Assembly: GCF_025399895.1 (NCBI RefSeq)
Contig: NZ_JAODUA010000035.1
Coordinates: 1-32,837, forward strand
Reading direction: 5' to 3'
Length of the DNA: 32,837 bases
Source: Streptomyces sp. ASQP_92
GTDB taxonomy: Bacteria; Actinomycetota; Actinomycetes; Streptomycetales; Streptomycetaceae
Of this stretch, positions 1 through 7,376 are shown piece after piece. Numbering within the stretch: position 1 is the first letter of the stretch; each line of letters starts with the position of its first letter. Under the pieces are notes generated by a model. It was given only the letters and a program-made list of their open reading frames with translations. It searched no databases and was not told the origin of the DNA. A program made the translations under genes and the position numbers.

Positions 1-33
1 CTTCAGGGTCCCGGTGCGGGGCTTTTCTGCGTT

Positions 34-39
34 TAAGGT
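34..39 (+). promoter_or_regulatory. possible -10 element for the first HAD gene
   Basis: TAAGGT (TANNNT pattern) lies 6 nt before the ATG at 46, the distance expected if transcription starts at or beside the start codon (leaderless mRNA). A weak purine-rich stretch (AAGGTCGAG) could also act as a ribosome site, so the leaderless reading is tentative. No clear -35 is visible. Confidence 0.3.
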
Positions 40-45
40 CGAGTC

Positions 46-690
46 ATGCGCTACGACCTCATCATCTTCGACAACGACGGCGTGCTCGTCGACAGCGAGC
101 CCATCTCGAACACCATCCTGTCCGGGTATCTGACCGAGCTCGGCCACGCCACCTCGTACGAGGATTCCCTCCGTGACTACATGGGGGCCGCCGTCCACCG
201 CGTACACGACCTCATCGAGGAGCGGACCGGGCAGAGGCTGCCGGAAGACTTCGACGAGACGCTGCACGCGCGGATCTTCGCCGCGTTCGAGCGGGAACTC
301 CAGCCCGTCCCCGGAGTCACCGACGTCCTCGGCAAGCTCGTCGCGGAGGGGGTGCCGTACTGCGTGGCGTCGTCCGGGACGCACGAGCGGATCAGGGTGG
401 GACACCGGCGCACCGGGCTCGACGAGTGGTTCGAGGAGGAGTGGGTGTTCTCGGCGGAGGACGTCGGGCGGGGCAAGCCGGCACCGGACCTGTTCCTGCG
501 CGCGGCCGAGCGGATGGGGGTCGCGCCCGAGCGGTGTGTCGTCATCGAGGACAGCCGGCTCGGGATCGAGGCGGCTCGGGCCGCGGGGATGGACGTCTAC
601 GCCTTCACGGCGATGACGCCGGCCGACCGCCTCGAAGGTGCCAACGGGCACTTCGGGGACATGGGACAGCTCCTCGGATTGCTCGCGTGA
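46..690 (+). CDS. HAD-family phosphatase (phosphoglucomutase-like subfamily)
   Basis: A 214-residue cytoplasmic haloacid-dehalogenase phosphatase. Motif I is visible near residues 8-14 (FDNDGVLVDS), giving the nucleophile and general-acid Asp pair. Motif II is the Ser of VASSG (about residue 108), and motif III is the Lys of GRGKPAPDLF followed by VIEDSRLGIEAARAAGM. This is the layout of the beta-phosphoglucomutase/sugar-phosphatase branch, with a helical cap after motif I. The substrate cannot be read from sequence; small phosphosugars are usual for the family. The ATG follows a weak GGTCGAG and a TAAGGT box. The gene ends 43 nt before the MFS gene on the same strand, so limited read-through is possible. 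Family certain, substrate unknown. Confidence 0.9.
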   Translation: MRYDLIIFDNDGVLVDSEPISNTILSGYLTELGHATSYEDSLRDYMGAAVHRVHDLIEERTGQRLPEDFDETLHARIFAAFERELQPVPGVTDVLGKLVAEGVPYCVASSGTHERIRVGHRRTGLDEWFEEEWVFSAEDVGRGKPAPDLFLRAAERMGVAPERCVVIEDSRLGIEAARAAGMDVYAFTAMTPADRLEGANGHFGDMGQLLGLLA

Positions 691-719
691 TCTCTCTACC
701 CAGGAGTAAGTGACGGCCC

Positions 720-725
720 TAGGCT
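720..725 (+). promoter_or_regulatory. possible -10 element of a leaderless promoter (MFS gene)
   Basis: TAGGCT, a common Streptomyces -10 sequence, sits 8 nt before the ATG at 734. No ribosome-binding sequence lies between them, which suggests a leaderless transcript. An AGGAG further upstream (702-706) would serve only the alternative GTG start at 710. Confidence 0.35.
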
Positions 726-733
726 GTGCCGCC

Positions 734-1939
734 ATGACAGACGCACGCCTGCGGCACGGCAGGGCGTCCCTGGCGGTGAGCTTCTTCGCGCAGGGCATGG
801 CCTTCGCCCTCCTGGTGACCCGGATACCGGCGATCCAGGACCGGTACGGGATATCCGACGGCCTGCTCCCCGCCTTCCTCGCGGCCGTGCCGATCCTCGC
901 CGGGGTCGGCAGCGTCTGCACCGAGCACCTGGTCAAGCGGGTCCGGCCGAGCGTGGTGCTGCGGTTCGCGCAGCCCGCCGTGCTCCTGGCGCTGCTCGGC
1001 GCCGGCGCCGGTGACCGGATGTGGCAGGCCGCGCTGTCGCTCGGCGCGTTCGGGCTCGCGGTGGGCGCGCTCGACGCCTCCATGAACATGCTGGGGGTCA
1101 GCCTTCAGCGGACGTACGGGCGCAGCATCATGCTCGGGTTCCACGCCTCGTACAGTCTCGGCGGGATCGGCGGCGCCTCGCTCGCGTGGGCGGGGGCGCA
1201 CTGGCACCTGTCGCTGCTGGTGTCGTATCTGCCGGTCGTGGCCGTGCTGCTGCCGGTCTGTCTGGTCGCGAGCCGTTGGTACGTGGATGGGGAGCCGGGC
1301 GCCGTCGAGGTCGTGGACGGTGATGTCGCGGGGGCCAAGCCGCTCGTCTTCCGGCTGCTGCTGCCGCTCTGCCTGGTGATGAGCTTCGCGTACATCGGGG
1401 ACTCGACCGTCTCCAACTGGAGTGCCAAGTACCTCCAGGACACGCTGGGCAGTTCCGAGCAGCTCTCCACCGTTCCGTACAACGTCTACATGGTGACGAC
1501 GCTGCTCGGGCGGGCGGCGGGGGACTTCGGGGTGCGGCGGTTCGGGGCGGTGGCCGTGGTGCGGGTCGGGACGGTGCTGGCGGCGCTCGGGTTCGCCGTG
1601 GTGGCCATTGCTCCCGGGCCCTGGGTGGGGATGGCCGGATTCACCCTGCTCGGGTTCGGGCTGTGTGTGATCGTGCCGCAGACGTTCGCGGCGGCGGGGC
1701 GGCTGTTCCCGGGGGCCAGTGACGCGGCGGTGGCCCGGCTGAACATCTTCAACTACGTCGGCTTCCTCGTCGGCTCGCCGCTCGTCGGGGCGCTCGGGGA
1801 CGCCTGGAGCTACCGCGGCGCGATGCTGGTGCCGATGGTGTTGGTGCTGTTGACGCTGGTGTACGCCCGCTCGTTCGGCTCCGAGGGCGCCCGATACGGT
1901 GGCGGGCATGAACGGCCGCGCACTGTTGATGTGGGATGA
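734..1939 (+). CDS. 12-helix MFS transporter
   Basis: A 401-residue major facilitator superfamily permease of the inner membrane. Hydrophobic segments alternate with short charged loops through the whole length, beginning with ASLAVSFFAQGMAFALLVTRIP, and split into two halves around the more polar linker near residues 180-210. The sequence resembles the FucP/YbjJ-like group of MFS proteins (long ALDASMNMLGVSLQR stretch after TM3-4). The substrate is not predictable. I chose ATG 734 because it is 8 nt from a TAGGCT box; a GTG at 710, only 3 nt after AGGAG, would add 8 residues. The 3' end overlaps the start of the deacetylase gene by about 30 nt in another frame, so the two are probably co-expressed. 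Confidence 0.88.
   Translation: MTDARLRHGRASLAVSFFAQGMAFALLVTRIPAIQDRYGISDGLLPAFLAAVPILAGVGSVCTEHLVKRVRPSVVLRFAQPAVLLALLGAGAGDRMWQAALSLGAFGLAVGALDASMNMLGVSLQRTYGRSIMLGFHASYSLGGIGGASLAWAGAHWHLSLLVSYLPVVAVLLPVCLVASRWYVDGEPGAVEVVDGDVAGAKPLVFRLLLPLCLVMSFAYIGDSTVSNWSAKYLQDTLGSSEQLSTVPYNVYMVTTLLGRAAGDFGVRRFGAVAVVRVGTVLAALGFAVVAIAPGPWVGMAGFTLLGFGLCVIVPQTFAAAGRLFPGASDAAVARLNIFNYVGFLVGSPLVGALGDAWSYRGAMLVPMVLVLLTLVYARSFGSEGARYGGGHERPRTVDVG
1895..1900 (+). promoter_or_regulatory. possible -10 element within the MFS gene end (acuC-like gene)
   Basis: TACGGT lies 7 nt before the ATG at 1908 with no obvious ribosome-binding site. This is consistent with an internal leaderless promoter for the deacetylase gene. 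The assignment rests only on spacing and a TANNNT match. Confidence 0.3.
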
Positions 1940-3083
1940 AGCTGTCACGCGCTACGACTTCGGGTCGAGCCATCCGATGGACCCGGTACGCCTCGCGCTG
2001 ACCATGGGTCTGGTGCGGGCGTACGGGCTCGATCGGCAGGTGGACGTCGTCGCGGCGCCGCCGGCCGGGGATTCCACGCTGAGGCTTGTGCACCGCCAGG
2101 ACTACGTGGACGCGGTACGGGCCGCGTCGGCGGATCCGCGGGCGGCCGACGCCTCCTACGGGCTCGGGACGATGGACGACCCCGCCTTTCCCGGGATGCA
2201 CGAGGCCTCCGCGCTGATCGCGGGGCAGTCGGTCGCGGCGGCCGAGGCGGTGTGGGCGGGGGAGGCCGCGCACGCGGTCAACTTCGCGGGCGGGCTGCAC
2301 CACGCGATGCCGGGTGGGGCGGCCGGGTTCTGCGTCTACAACGACGCGGCCCTCGCGATCGCGCGGCTGTTGGAGCTGGGGGTCGAGCGGGTCGCGTACG
2401 TGGACGTCGACGTGCACCACGGGGACGGGGTGCAGGCGGCGTTCTGGGAGGACCCGCGGGTCCTCACGATCTCGCTGCACGAGCATCCCCGGCAGCTGTT
2501 CCCCGGCACCGGATGGCCCGAGGAGACCGGGGCGGACGGGCCCGGCGAGGGCTCCGCGGTCAATGTCGCGCTGCCGGCGGGGACGGGGGACGAGGGGTGG
2601 CTGCGGGCGTACCACGCGGTGGTGCCGGAGCTCATCGCCGATTTCCGGCCACAGGTGTTGGTCACCCAGCACGGGGCCGATACGCACTTCGAGGATCCGC
2701 TGGCCCATCTGGCGGTGTCGCTCGACGCGCAGCGGGCGGTGCAGGAGGCGTGTCACTCGTTGGCGCACGAGTACGTTCCGGGGGCGAAGTGGGTCGCGCT
2801 CGGGGGCGGGGGGTATGCGGTGGTGGATGTCGTGCCGCGGTCCTGGACGCATCTGGTGGGGATCGCGGGGCATGCGCCCGTCGCTCCCGAGTCGTTGATT
2901 CCTTCGTCCTGGCGGGATGAAGTGTTCGCGCGTACGCGGGAGTTGGGGCCGTTGCGGATGACGGATGGGCGGGGGGTTTCCTGGCGGGGGTGGGAGGCGG
3001 GGTATGACCCTGCGGATCGGGTTGATCAGGCGGTGTTGGCTACGCGGCGGGCGGTGTTTCCGTTGCGGGGGTTGTTGGCTTAG
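1908..3083 (+). CDS. acuC: AcuC-type histone deacetylase-family protein
   Basis: A 391-residue member of the class I/II HDAC fold, the AcuC branch that removes acetyl groups from lysines (in Bacillus, from acetyl-CoA synthetase). The active site is visible in order: the catalytic His pair in GGLHHAMPGGAAGF, the zinc-ligand stretch YVDVDVHHGDGV (Asp and His ligands), QHGADTHFEDP with the second Asp ligand, and the oxyanion-side GGGGYAVVDVV. Length matches AcuC proteins. It starts inside the last codons of the MFS gene; a GTG nine bases earlier is also in frame. It is cytosolic. The stop codon is followed at once by a G-run/C-run hairpin and a repeat array. No acetyl-CoA synthetase gene is nearby, so the substrate is an inference from the family. 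Confidence 0.88.
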   Translation: MNGRALLMWDEAVTRYDFGSSHPMDPVRLALTMGLVRAYGLDRQVDVVAAPPAGDSTLRLVHRQDYVDAVRAASADPRAADASYGLGTMDDPAFPGMHEASALIAGQSVAAAEAVWAGEAAHAVNFAGGLHHAMPGGAAGFCVYNDAALAIARLLELGVERVAYVDVDVHHGDGVQAAFWEDPRVLTISLHEHPRQLFPGTGWPEETGADGPGEGSAVNVALPAGTGDEGWLRAYHAVVPELIADFRPQVLVTQHGADTHFEDPLAHLAVSLDAQRAVQEACHSLAHEYVPGAKWVALGGGGYAVVDVVPRSWTHLVGIAGHAPVAPESLIPSSWRDEVFARTRELGPLRMTDGRGVSWRGWEAGYDPADRVDQAVLATRRAVFPLRGLLA

Positions 3084-3443
3084 GGGGTGCTCCCCCCACC
3101 CCGCCCCTCCCCGAAACCCTCCGGGGGTGTGAGTGGGTGGCCGCCTCTCCTGGGGCTCCGCCCCAGACCCCGTATCGCGCCTGAACGGCGCTCGTCCTCA
3201 AACGCCGGACGGGCTGAAGGTGCCCCAGCACTCCCGGGCGGGGGCTCCGCCCCCTGCACCCCCGTTCGCGCCTTAAGGGCGCTCGTCCTCAAACGCCGGA
3301 CGGGCTGAAATGCCCGATGCGGGCCAGCACCAGTACCGCTAAGGGGCGCGGGGAACTGCGCGAGAAGCGAGCACGGTCCGCAGGCGAAAACGGGTTTCCA
3401 GGGGCGCGGGGAACTGCGCAACAGCTGGGTGCGGGGCCGGGCG
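3084..3443 (+). repeat. composite intergenic repeat array A (co-directional with acuC)
   Basis: Gene-free DNA starting directly after the acuC stop. It holds a GGGGG-TGCT-CCCCC hairpin at the stop and two copies of a roughly 67-bp module (3151-3217 and 3239-3308). Each module has a hairpin (first copy TGGGGC-TCC-GCCCCA), a GCGCC..GGCGC inverted repeat, and then a CGTCC..GGACG inverted repeat ending GGGCTGA. A linker (GCGGGCCAGCACC) follows, then two short units with the core GGGGCGCGGGGAACTGCGC at 3343-3361 and 3401-3419, a 58-bp period. The same modules recur in the same order at three other places in this window. Translating through it gives only artefactual low-complexity protein, so I place the next gene's start after it. 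Confidence 0.85.
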
Positions 3444-3538
3444 GAGCCGGAGGCGGGGGTGCAGGCGGCGTTACGCCAACTGTGGGGTTGGGGCGGGAAG
3501 TTGGGGCGGGGGCGCATCCGCTGCGGGAGCATCGTCGG

Positions 3539-4354
3539 GTGTTGAGCATCGCGGCGCTCCGGGCGCATCTTCTGGCGGCCAGGCTGGCCGGGCCGGTGGC
3601 CACGTCGCGGGAGGAGAGTCTGCGCAGCTACCGGCTGTTCGCGGCCCGCGACCCCCGCGTCATGATCGGGCTGGACCCCGAATGGGGCTGGGGCGAGCGG
3701 GACTTGCTGCGGCTGATGGCGGACAAGTGCGGGGTGAGCGACGACCCGGGCCATGTGAGCGGGCCCGATGTCATCGACCCCGAGCGGACGCTGGCGGGGC
3801 TCGACGCCTTCGCGGCACGGCTCGGGGAGGTGGCCTCGCGGCGCGGCGCGGTGCTGCTCGGGACCGGGCATCCGCACCGTCTGCTCGGCTTCTACGCCGC
3901 TCTGGCGGACGCTTTGTCGGCGGCGGGGTGCCCTGTTATCACCCCAGCGCAGGGTAGCTCTGTCGACATAACGACCCGGTTCGGGGTACGTACGTACAAC
4001 CTTGACTACGTACGGGGAGTCGCGTTGGTGCGAGAACCCGGCGCGCGGGGTGCCGGGAGCGTGACCGGCGCGCACTCCCATTCCCCGCTGCCGGTTCGGG
4101 TCGCTCTGGGGGCCGCGGCGGGGGTCTCGGGGCAGGTTCCGGAGTTGGTGATCGGGGACCACGGATGGGTCTGCGGAGCAGGTCAGCTGGGTATCGAGGC
4201 GGTTGGTCTGGCCGATACCGACGACCCCGCGCTGTTCGTGGGTGAGGCCGAGGGGCAGGTGGCCGTGGCCGTTCCGCTTGATGACGCCGTGCGGTCCGAT
4301 TACTACCGGCCGCTTACTCGCTATGTACTCAATCGGGCGTGTCTGTCACAGTAG
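3539..4354 (+). CDS. putative phosphatase of actinobacterial type
   Basis: A 271-residue protein that I recognise as the family usually named only 'phosphatase' in Streptomyces. No classic HAD or PTP motif stands out. Conserved-looking blocks are LLGTGHPHRLLGFYAALADAL in the middle, a GAHSHSPLPVR segment, PELVIGDHGWVCGAGQLGI, GLADTDDPALFVGEAEG, and a C-terminal VPLDDAVRSDYYRPL. His and Asp clusters could form a metal site, but that is a guess. The start is GTG 3539, with GGGAG 9 nt upstream. Earlier in-frame starts exist but would translate the repeat array. It precedes the BdtA-like gene, and in S. coelicolor (from memory) the neighbours are the same. Function uncertain. Confidence 0.7.
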   Translation: MLSIAALRAHLLAARLAGPVATSREESLRSYRLFAARDPRVMIGLDPEWGWGERDLLRLMADKCGVSDDPGHVSGPDVIDPERTLAGLDAFAARLGEVASRRGAVLLGTGHPHRLLGFYAALADALSAAGCPVITPAQGSSVDITTRFGVRTYNLDYVRGVALVREPGARGAGSVTGAHSHSPLPVRVALGAAAGVSGQVPELVIGDHGWVCGAGQLGIEAVGLADTDDPALFVGEAEGQVAVAVPLDDAVRSDYYRPLTRYVLNRACLSQ

Positions 4355-4482
4355 GCGGCCGATGGGGGCTCCTCTTCCCCACTCGCACCACCCGCCCCTA
4401 CTCTGGGGAGTGAGCGCACAGCGACGTTGAGTCACCGGAGGGGAAGCCGGTGCGCGTTGGGTGCGGAAGGTACAGGTGGGTC

Positions 4483-4695
4483 ATGACTGCTGGGAGTGAC
4501 AGGCCTCTCAATGAGGTCAAGTTCCTGACCGTGGCGGAAGTCGCCTCGGTGATGCGAGTGTCCAAGATGACCGTGTACCGCTTGGTGCACAGCGGCCATC
4601 TGCCGGCGATCCGGGTGGGCAGGTCCTTCCGGGTCCCGGAGCAAGCAGTTCACGAGTATCTCCGCGAGTCCTTTGTGGGGGTGGAGACGGCCTGA
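4483..4695 (+). CDS. bdtA: small excisionase-family DNA-binding protein (BdtA-like)
   Basis: A 70-residue winged-HTH protein of the MerR/excisionase type (helix_turn_helix_17). The recognition region is FLTVAEVASVMRVSKMTVYRLVHSG, followed by the wing LPAIRVGRSFRVPEQAVHEYL, the usual SinR/Xis-like signature. It is similar in architecture to BldC but differs in sequence; its position beside the bTHX-like, epimerase and phosphatase genes fits the gene called bdtA in S. coelicolor (symbol from memory). It may act as a nucleoid-associated or promoter-binding regulator. ATG 4483 has AGGTGGG just upstream; an in-frame ATG at 4450 is less likely. There is no integrase nearby, so a true excisionase role is unlikely. 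Confidence 0.8.
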   Translation: MTAGSDRPLNEVKFLTVAEVASVMRVSKMTVYRLVHSGHLPAIRVGRSFRVPEQAVHEYLRESFVGVETA

Positions 4696-4742
4696 GGGAG
4701 CACCACGCTCCCCTCGGATTACGTCCCTCACTCGGCGGCAGG

Positions 4743-4748
4743 TAGGCT
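4743..4748 (+). promoter_or_regulatory. possible -10 element for the bTHX-like gene
   Basis: TAGGCT about 68 nt before the GTG at 4816, in the gap after the BdtA-like gene. It matches the common Streptomyces housekeeping -10. No convincing -35 is seen (TTACGT at 4719-4724 is a poor match). Confidence 0.3.
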
Positions 4749-4815
4749 AGGCCGACGTAGGTCGTGTGGGCCCAGACGCCCCGCACCGAGTGAGAAGAAG
4801 TGAGCGAGGGTAGTC

Positions 4816-4914
4816 GTGGGCTCTGTTATCAAGAAGCGGCGCAAGCGGATGGCCAAGAAGAAGCACCGCAAGCTGCTCAAGCGCACGCGCGTTCAGCGTC
4901 GCAACAAGAAGTAA
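4816..4914 (+). CDS. 32-residue basic ribosome-associated protein (bTHX / AURKAIP1-COX24 type)
   Basis: A very small gene starting with GTG. It encodes a peptide that opens GSVIKKRRKRMAKKKHRKLL and ends in RRNKK, with well over half its residues Lys or Arg. This is the AURKAIP1/COX24 C-terminal signature (KKRRKRMxKKKHRKL..RTRxxRR), found in actinobacteria as a free-standing small protein thought to bind the small ribosomal subunit. GAGGG lies 6 nt upstream of the GTG. A strong hairpin follows the stop by 22 nt, so the gene is probably its own transcription unit. It is easily missed because of its size. Confidence 0.85.
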   Translation: MGSVIKKRRKRMAKKKHRKLLKRTRVQRRNKK

Positions 4915-4936
4915 GCGAGCGCTGTTCGTGAGATCG

Positions 4937-4970
4937 CAGCCCTCCCACCGCATCGTCGGTGGGAGGGCTG
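4937..4970 (+). terminator. strong hairpin terminator after the bTHX-like gene
   Basis: A perfect 14-bp stem (CAGCCCTCCCACCG with CGGTGGGAGGGCTG) and a 6-nt CATCGT loop, beginning 22 nt after the stop codon. No T-run follows, as is usual in Streptomyces. Confidence 0.85.
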
Positions 4971-5115
4971 TGGCGTACCCGGACACGGATTCCCGAACCC
5001 CGGACACGGTTTCTCGGCCATGGGCACGTTCGTGGACATCACCGCGTGACATCGAGCCGCTACGGTGGCGCAGAGGGCGTAGGGACGTACCGAAGGCCGA
5101 AGGAAGGCGCTGATC

Positions 5116-6210
5116 TTGGGGAAGGTCGTGCTCGTCACCGGAGTGGCCCGGCAGCTCGGAGGCCGTCTCGTACGGCGGATCCAGCGTGATCCGGAGGTCG
5201 ACCGGGTGATCGGGGTCGATGTGGTCGCTCCGGGCCATCAGCTCGGTGGGGCCGATTTCGTACAGGCGGACATCCGGCAGTCGGCGATCGCGAAGGTGCT
5301 CGCCGAGTACGCCGTGGACACCGTCGTGCACATGGATGTGACCGGTATGCCGCTCGGCTCGGGCGGCGGGCGTGCCACGGTCAAGGAGACCAACGTCATC
5401 GGCACGATGCAGCTGCTCGGTGCCTGTCAGAAGTCGCCGACGGTCAAACGGCTCGTGGTGAAGTCGAGTACGAGCGTGTACGGGTCCGCGCCGCGCGACC
5501 CCGCGGTGTTCACCGAGACGACCCCGCCCAAGTCGCTGCCCAGTGGCGGCTTCGCGAAGGATGCCGTCGAGGTCGAGGGGTATGTGCGCGGCTTCGCCCG
5601 GCGCCGGCCCGATGTCGCGGTGTGTGTGCTGCGGTTCGCCAACATCCTGGGGCCGAGCGCCGACTCGCCGCTCGCCGAGTACTTCTCGCTGCCGGTCCTG
5701 CCGACGGTGTTCGGCTACGACCCGCGGCTCCAGTTCGTCCACGAGGACGACGTGATCGACGTGCTGCGGATCGCCTCGGGCGAGCCCCGGCGTTCCACGC
5801 TCAACAGCGGGACCTTCAATGTCGCGGGGGAGGGCGTGCTGCTCCTTTCGCAGTGTTCGCGCCGCCTCGGACGCCCCACGGTGCCGGTGCTGCTGCCCGC
5901 GGTGCGGTGGGTGGGCAGCGCGCTCAGGACGGTGGGGGTGACCGACTTCTCGCCCGAGCAGATTCGTTTGCTCACACACGGCAGGGTGGTCAGCACCGCC
6001 CAGATGCGCGAGACACTGGGCTTTGAACCCAAGTACACGACGGCCGAGACGTTCGCGGACTTCGCCCGCAGCCGGGGGCCGGGGCTGCTGCCGCCGGACA
6101 CGCTGGCCAGGGCCGTGGACCGGGTGGCGGGGCTGCCGTTCGCGCCCTTCCCCGGCGGGGCACTCGCCGGGGCCACCACCCCTTCGCCCACCCCCTCGAA
6201 CGCGGAATGA
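5116..6210 (+). CDS. NAD-dependent epimerase/dehydratase-like (extended SDR) protein
   Basis: A 364-residue Rossmann protein. The N-terminus VVLVTGVARQLGGRLVRRI is the nucleotide-binding loop of extended short-chain dehydrogenases, slightly altered from TGxxGxxG. VKSSTSVYGSAPRD holds the usual Ser/Thr element, and VCVLRFANILGP the later strand. The catalytic YxxxK pair is not evident: where it is expected the sequence reads GGFAKDAVEVE, with Lys present but no Tyr four residues before it. The protein may therefore bind NAD(P) and sugar nucleotide without classic epimerase chemistry. TTG start, with AAGGAAGG about 8 nt upstream. It ends 14 nt before the acyltransferase ATG, suggesting an operon. 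The C-terminal tail is Pro/Thr-rich. Confidence 0.8.
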   Translation: MGKVVLVTGVARQLGGRLVRRIQRDPEVDRVIGVDVVAPGHQLGGADFVQADIRQSAIAKVLAEYAVDTVVHMDVTGMPLGSGGGRATVKETNVIGTMQLLGACQKSPTVKRLVVKSSTSVYGSAPRDPAVFTETTPPKSLPSGGFAKDAVEVEGYVRGFARRRPDVAVCVLRFANILGPSADSPLAEYFSLPVLPTVFGYDPRLQFVHEDDVIDVLRIASGEPRRSTLNSGTFNVAGEGVLLLSQCSRRLGRPTVPVLLPAVRWVGSALRTVGVTDFSPEQIRLLTHGRVVSTAQMRETLGFEPKYTTAETFADFARSRGPGLLPPDTLARAVDRVAGLPFAPFPGGALAGATTPSPTPSNAE

Positions 6211-6224
6211 GGAGCGCACCAACG

Positions 6225-7298
6225 ATGGCGGACGCCAAGGTCATCCCGTTCGACGACGACCGCTCGCGCCAGAGCGCGCAGCGCGCCGGTCGCAGGCGCC
6301 CGGTTCCGGGCCGCCGCAAGGCCGAGTCCGGGCCGCCGCCGCTCCCGGCGCCCTCCTCCCCGGTCAGTGCCCTGCCGGGCGCGCAGGAGGCCGTGGAGCG
6401 GGCTTCCGGGGACGACACCGCGCCCGGGCAGGAGCAGCGCGGCAGCCAAGGACAGCACGGCAGTTGGGACCGCCGGATCGCGGGCGGTCTGTCGTTCCTG
6501 CGGCGGCGGATCACCGGCGAGTACGACGTCGACGAGTTCGGCTACGACAAGGAGCTCACCGACCAGGTCCTGATGTCGGTGCTGCGGCCGGTCTTCGACA
6601 AGTACTTCAGGGTGGAGGTGAAGGGCGTCGAGAACATTCCCGCCGAGGGCGGGGCGCTGGTCGTAGCCAACCACTCCGGGACGCTGCCGCTGGACGGGCT
6701 GATGATGCAGGTGGCCGTCCACGACCACCACCCGGCGGGGCGCCATCTGCGGCTGCTCGCGGCCGACCTGGTGTTCATGCTGCCGGTCGTCAACGAGCTC
6801 GCCCGCAAGGCCGGGCACACGCTGGCCTGTTCCGAGGACGCCCAGGCGCTCCTGGAGCGGGGCGAGGTCGTGGGGGTGATGCCCGAGGGGTTCAAGGGCA
6901 TCGGCAAGCCGTTCGGCGAGCGGTACAAGTTGCAGCGCTTCGGGCGGGGCGGCTTCGTGTCGACCGCGCTGAAGGCGGGCACGCCCATCGTGCCGTGCTC
7001 GATCGTGGGGGCCGAGGAGATCTACCCGATGATCGGGAACGCCAAGACGCTGGCCAGGCTGCTCGGCTTCCCGTACTTCCCCATCACGCCCACGTTCCCC
7101 TGGCTGGGGCCGGCCGGTCTGGTGCCGCTGCCGACGAAGTGGACGATCCAGTTCGGTGAGCCGATCCCGACGGACGGCTATCCGCCGGAGGCCGCCGAGG
7201 ACCCGATGCTGATGTTCAACCTCACCGATCAGGTGCGGGAGCAGATCCAGCACACGCTGTACAAGCTGCTGGTGCAGCGGCGGTCCGTGTTCTTCTGA
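6225..7298 (+). CDS. lysophospholipid (1-acylglycerol-3-phosphate) acyltransferase-like protein
   Basis: A 357-residue PlsC-superfamily acyltransferase, with a disordered N-terminus (about residues 15-80, rich in Arg, Pro, Ser and Gln) before the catalytic domain. Block I is VVANHSGTLPLDGLM, where the His and Asp are separated by six residues rather than the four of the classic HX4D box. The later block is VGVMPEGFKGIGKPF (the PEG element), then GTPIVPCSIVGAEEIYP. It probably acylates a glycerol-based or other lipid at the inner membrane face. The ATG at 6225 has GAGGAG about 10 nt upstream; a start at 6207 would overlap the epimerase gene. The upstream epimerase-like gene is probably co-transcribed. 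Converges on rsbN. Confidence 0.82.
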   Translation: MADAKVIPFDDDRSRQSAQRAGRRRPVPGRRKAESGPPPLPAPSSPVSALPGAQEAVERASGDDTAPGQEQRGSQGQHGSWDRRIAGGLSFLRRRITGEYDVDEFGYDKELTDQVLMSVLRPVFDKYFRVEVKGVENIPAEGGALVVANHSGTLPLDGLMMQVAVHDHHPAGRHLRLLAADLVFMLPVVNELARKAGHTLACSEDAQALLERGEVVGVMPEGFKGIGKPFGERYKLQRFGRGGFVSTALKAGTPIVPCSIVGAEEIYPMIGNAKTLARLLGFPYFPITPTFPWLGPAGLVPLPTKWTIQFGEPIPTDGYPPEAAEDPMLMFNLTDQVREQIQHTLYKLLVQRRSVFF

Positions 7299-7324
7299 GG
7301 CGCCCACAGGCGGTCCGTACGCGC

Positions 7325-7359
7325 GGGAGGGGCCGGGAACTTTCTTCCCGGCCCCTCCC
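7325..7359. terminator. bidirectional terminator between the acyltransferase gene and rsbN
   Basis: A perfect 15-bp inverted repeat (GGGAGGGGCCGGGAA / TTCCCGGCCCCTCCC) with a 5-nt CTTTC loop, centred between two convergent stops at 7298 and 7377. It can serve both strands. Confidence 0.93.
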
Positions 7360-7376
7360 ACGTTCGCGTACGCCGC

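Noticed and set aside
3084..3443. Arrays as remnants of insertion sequences
   Set aside because: No transposase fragment, no terminal inverted repeats bounding a cargo, and no target duplication were seen; the elements are modular and polar.
4483..4695. A prophage or integrative element next to the excisionase-like gene
   Set aside because: No integrase, attachment-site repeat or tRNA gene is nearby; the protein fits a chromosomal small HTH regulator.
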